Part shown: piece by piece, positions 6,950-9,244 of the stretch
Position numbering within the stretch: position 1 is the stretch's first letter
Layout: every line of letters begins with the position of its first letter
From: JAKAGZ01 sp964412105
Lineage (GTDB): Bacteria > Bacteroidota > Ignavibacteria > Ignavibacteriales > Ignavibacteriaceae
Direction: 5' to 3'
Length of the DNA stretch: 9,244 nucleotides
Assembly: GCA_964412105.1 (NCBI GenBank)
Contig: CAYPNM010000080.1
Coordinates: 1-9,244 of the forward strand
Position numbers and translations under genes: made by a program
The notes under the pieces: generated by a model
The model's database searches: none
The model's input: the letters and a program-made list of their open reading frames with translations, nothing else
What the model was told of the DNA's origin: nothing

Positions 6950-7848
6950 ATATTATTTTTATGGGGACGCCAGAATTTGCGGTTCCATCATTAAAAATAT
7001 TGATCGAAAGCAAACATAAAGTTCTGGCAGTAGTAACTGCTCCTGATAAAGAAAGAGGAAGGGGGCAGAAAGTAAGCTTCACACCTGTTAAAGAATTTAC
7101 CCTTCAAAATAATATCCCTATTCTTCAACCTGAAAAACTCAGAGACAAAGATTTTATTATGCAATTGAATAGCTATGAGGCCGACATCTTTGTAGTTGTG
7201 GCATTCAGGATACTGCCGAAAGAAGTTTTTACAATTCCGAAGGAGGCGTCTTTTAATCTTCATGCGTCACTGCTGCCAAAATACAGGGGCGCGGCCCCAA
7301 TTCAATGGGCTCTAATAAACGGAGAAGAAGAAACAGGCGTAACTACATTTAAACTTGAAGAGAAAGTTGATACAGGAAATATCTACCTGCAGGAAAAGAT
7401 AAGTGTAAAGAAGGAAGATAATTTTGGCAGCCTCCATGATAAAATGTGTATTGTTGGTGCCGAAGCAGTTTTAAAAACAGTTTATTTGATTGAGCATGGT
7501 TATAAGGATTTATTAACACAGGATGATATGAAGGCTAGTCCTGCTCCTAAGATTACAAAAGAAATTGCCAGAATTAATTTTGAGAAAAGCGCCAGAGATG
7601 TTCACAACCTTATCAGAGGCCTTTCCCCATACCCATGCGCATATTTTTATCATAAGGATAAACAAATAAAAATTTACAGGAGCAAAATATCAGAGACAGA
7701 ATTCCTGGAAGCCGGTGAGATAAAACAAACCAAAAAGCAATTATTTATCGGCTGTGAAGATGATTCGCTCGAAGTGCTGGAACTTCAACTAGAAGGCAAG
7801 AAGCGAATGAAAATAGAGGAATTTTTGCGCGGATTTAGTTTTGAATAG
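6946..7848 (+). CDS. fmt: Methionyl-tRNA formyltransferase
   Basis: The 300-residue enzyme transfers a formyl group from 10-formyltetrahydrofolate to the amino group of methionyl-initiator tRNA. The N-terminal formyltransferase fold starts with FMGTPEFAVPSL (5-16), followed by the APDKERGRGQKVSFTPVK loop (32-49). The active-site block FNLHASLLPKYRGAAPIQWA (103-122) holds N104 and H106, and VDTGNIY (141-147) holds D142; together these are the Asn-His-Asp catalytic set of the family. The OB-like C-terminal tRNA-binding domain runs from about 205 and is slightly short, total length being about 15 residues below the E. coli enzyme. The ATG sits inside the def stop region (ATGA overlap), which fixes the start. 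def and fmt form a two-gene operon in the order common across bacteria. Confidence 0.97.
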   Translation: MNIIFMGTPEFAVPSLKILIESKHKVLAVVTAPDKERGRGQKVSFTPVKEFTLQNNIPILQPEKLRDKDFIMQLNSYEADIFVVVAFRILPKEVFTIPKEASFNLHASLLPKYRGAAPIQWALINGEEETGVTTFKLEEKVDTGNIYLQEKISVKKEDNFGSLHDKMCIVGAEAVLKTVYLIEHGYKDLLTQDDMKASPAPKITKEIARINFEKSARDVHNLIRGLSPYPCAYFYHKDKQIKIYRSKISETEFLEAGEIKQTKKQLFIGCEDDSLEVLELQLEGKKRMKIEEFLRGFSFE

Positions 7849-7942
7849 TTCCAGTTTGACTTTTTGATTTTATTGCCTGATGTTCTGGAGAGTTTTAATA
7901 AATTCTTTAATTTCCTTTTCCAATATAGCTCGACAATTCTTT

Positions 7943-7963
7943 TATTTTACATTTAGTAAAATA
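7943..7963. terminator. Candidate bidirectional terminator hairpin between fmt and the epimerase gene
   Basis: TATTTTAC (7943-7950) and GTAAAATA (7956-7963) are perfect 8-bp complements with a 5-base loop, placed between two convergent genes. The stem has one G-C pair and no strong T-tract on either side, although the plus-strand left flank is T-rich, giving an A-rich flank on the minus strand. The placement is right for a shared terminator, but the strength is doubtful. Confidence 0.4.
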
Positions 7964-7995
7964 TCTCTAACAATAGTTGACTTGGCTGATCTGAT

Positions 7996-8979
7996 TTATT
8001 CAACAGGATACGGACCATCCTTGAATTTAATATCGTGATATCCTTTTGATCCGATTATCTTTGCCAAAGGACTTCTTATGTCGTCGTTAGCCTTAAGTTT
8101 TTCAAGTATTTTATTAAAATCATAGACCGGCAGCCAGTTAAGTTCTTTCCTGGCTTTTTTGTTAACATATACTCTGTCAATTATGGGGAAAAATTTCCAA
8201 TTTCTTATTTTATACTCTGCTTCATACTCCGGTACTCTTCGTTTTAACACTGAAGCTGCATTTGTTCTTAAATCATTTAAATCATCTTTTGTAAAAGGAG
8301 ATGTTGCGCTTATGATATAACATCCGAAGCCGATGACAGGTGCCTTCTCACAAGCAAGCAAGTGTGCGCTAACAACATCTTCAATATCGACACGCCTGTA
8401 TAAAAATTCATTTGTTTTAATATTTTTATCATCATATGCTTCCCGCACTTCCTTTTTGTCATCCGCTTCCGGGAAAAAACGGGATGTTCGGAGAATAATG
8501 CACGGCAAATTATAATTATGGTAAAAAAGTTTACAAAGATTTTCCGCTGCAATTTTTGTAATACCATAAATATTTTTTGGAAGGGGAGTTACCTCTTCAT
8601 TTATCCATGCGGCTGGAGCTTCATCGGCTGGCATAAGCGCATGCCCAAAAACACTTGTTGAGCTCGTAAAGACAAAAGATTTAACTCGGGCAGCTAATGC
8701 CTCTTCAAGCAGATTCAGAGTTCCTGTAATATTTGTATCAATGAAATCTTGTTTACTGTGAGTTGCCATATGTGGTTTGTGTAAAGTTGCGGTGTGGAGA
8801 ACTACATCAATGTCTTTCATACATTTTTTAATGTATGCTCTGTCAGTTATAGAGCCCACCTTGTTGGTAAAATCAGAGGGGATAAGATCAATGCCTATAA
8901 CCTCCTGCTTTTTATACGCTAACGTTCGGACAAGGGCTTCTCCAAGATGGCCGCTGCTGCCTGTAACTAAAAATTTCAT
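7996..8979 (-). CDS. NAD-dependent epimerase/dehydratase (extended SDR family)
   Basis: The 327-residue protein is an extended short-chain dehydrogenase/reductase of the nucleotide-sugar epimerase/dehydratase type (PF01370, COG0451). The Rossmann start is FLVTGSSGHLG (3-13) with the GxxGxxG motif at 7-13; D31 at the end of the second strand favours NAD(H) over NADP(H). The active site shows SFVFTSSTSVFG (101-112) and YGITK (138-142), giving Y138 and K142 of the YxxxK pair with an upstream Ser/Thr. The region after about 165 (ILRTSRFFPE and on) is the variable substrate domain, so I cannot name the sugar or other substrate. The start ATG at 8979-8977 has an AT-rich leader without Shine-Dalgarno. 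It is convergent to fmt and stands alone within the window. UDP-glucose 4-epimerase-like is the nearest general label, but function within this large family is not decided by sequence. Confidence 0.9.
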   Translation of the reverse strand: MKFLVTGSSGHLGEALVRTLAYKKQEVIGIDLIPSDFTNKVGSITDRAYIKKCMKDIDVVLHTATLHKPHMATHSKQDFIDTNITGTLNLLEEALAARVKSFVFTSSTSVFGHALMPADEAPAAWINEEVTPLPKNIYGITKIAAENLCKLFYHNYNLPCIILRTSRFFPEADDKKEVREAYDDKNIKTNEFLYRRVDIEDVVSAHLLACEKAPVIGFGCYIISATSPFTKDDLNDLRTNAASVLKRRVPEYEAEYKIRNWKFFPIIDRVYVNKKARKELNWLPVYDFNKILEKLKANDDIRSPLAKIIGSKGYHDIKFKDGPYPVE

Positions 8980-9191
8980 AATGTAAATTTATTCTATTCT
9001 TTTGATTTAATCACTTTGGTCATCTTTTGGTCTCTTGATTTCACTTTTGTTAGTAAAAACAAAGCTGACCACAAATAACTCGTGCCTTATTATATCTGGG
9101 ATGTACTTGCAGGCTTTGACTGCAGAGATCTAGACATCGTAAAGTATAATATCTTTCTTATCATCAGCAAGCTTTCAACTAGCCTTATCTT
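8980..9191. other. Intergenic stretch without a recognisable gene
   Basis: About 210 bases upstream of the epimerase gene contain no open frame that I can connect to a protein family, no tRNA and no convincing terminator. The epimerase promoter should lie here, but I find no exact TAnnTTTG on the minus strand; TAAATTTA close to the start codon is the nearest. A minus-strand reading near 9050-9180 is open apart from an internal TAG and could be decayed coding sequence, but it is too short to name. Confidence 0.5.
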
Positions 9192-9244
9192 GCGCTGCTA
9201 TTGGGCTGCTATTGCGCTGCTATTGGGCTGCTATTGCGCTGCTA
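9192..9244. repeat. 11-bp tandem repeat with alternating C/G variants, cut by window edge
   Basis: Four full units and a nine-base partial unit of G(C/G)GCTGCTATT are visible: GCGCTGCTATT at 9192, GGGCTGCTATT at 9203, GCGCTGCTATT at 9214, GGGCTGCTATT at 9225, then GCGCTGCTA at 9236-9244. The second base alternates strictly C, G, C, G, C, so the true period may be 22 bp. At about 55% GC it is richer than the surrounding DNA. The minus strand carries TAG every 11 bases, closing all three frames; the plus strand has no stop. The total length is unknown because the array runs off the end. Confidence 0.95.

Noticed and set aside
9050..9180. Minus-strand fragment reading LADDKKDIILYDV, stop, ISAV..., considered as a decayed rsfS (ribosome silencing factor) start
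   Set aside because: Only about a dozen residues look suggestive, a TAG interrupts, and the downstream residues do not match the family.
9192..9244. CRISPR array
   Set aside because: Units of 11 bp are contiguous with no spacers; this is a simple tandem repeat.

Overview
The window looks like ordinary chromosomal sequence from an AT-rich, free-living bacterium, probably of the Bacteroidota/Ignavibacteriota (FCB) group. The reasons are the AT-rich base composition, a TIGR02757 (DUF2400) gene, which is typical of Bacteroidetes-type genomes, two exact matches to the Bacteroidetes -7 element TAnnTTTG in intergenic DNA, and the absence of Shine-Dalgarno sequences in front of several genes. This placement is an inference from gene content; there is no rRNA or other taxonomic marker. 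I see no tRNA, rRNA, CRISPR array, prophage or insertion sequence.

Layout, left to right: (1) on the minus strand and running off the left edge, the N-terminal 290 codons of a secreted family GH47 alpha-1,2-mannosidase. (2) A 97-bp divergent intergenic region with a promoter-like element and a perfect 9-bp dyad. (3) A plus-strand TIGR02757/DUF2400 gene with an endonuclease III-like motif. (4) A plus-strand cluster of an OPT-family oligopeptide transporter, an MFS transporter that resembles the lysosomal dipeptide carrier MFSD1, and a short M29-like aminopeptidase. (5) A 194-bp gap with a hairpin and a promoter-like element. (6) The overlapping def-fmt pair (peptide deformylase and methionyl-tRNA formyltransferase). 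(7) A convergent hairpin, then a minus-strand NAD-dependent epimerase/dehydratase. (8) About 210 bp without a recognisable gene, ending in an 11-bp tandem repeat cut by the right edge.

The most interesting unit is OPT - MFSD1-like - aminopeptidase. Read together it looks like a peptide-scavenging module in which oligopeptides and dipeptides are imported through two unrelated permeases and then hydrolysed in the cytoplasm. The MFS protein carries a Glu and an Arg (residues 125 and 156) in the same local motifs and at the same 31-residue spacing as the Glu and Arg I recall as dipeptide-contacting in animal MFSD1. def and fmt act at the two ends of N-formylmethionine metabolism and are a standard housekeeping pair. 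Neither the mannosidase nor the epimerase is obviously linked to the peptide module.
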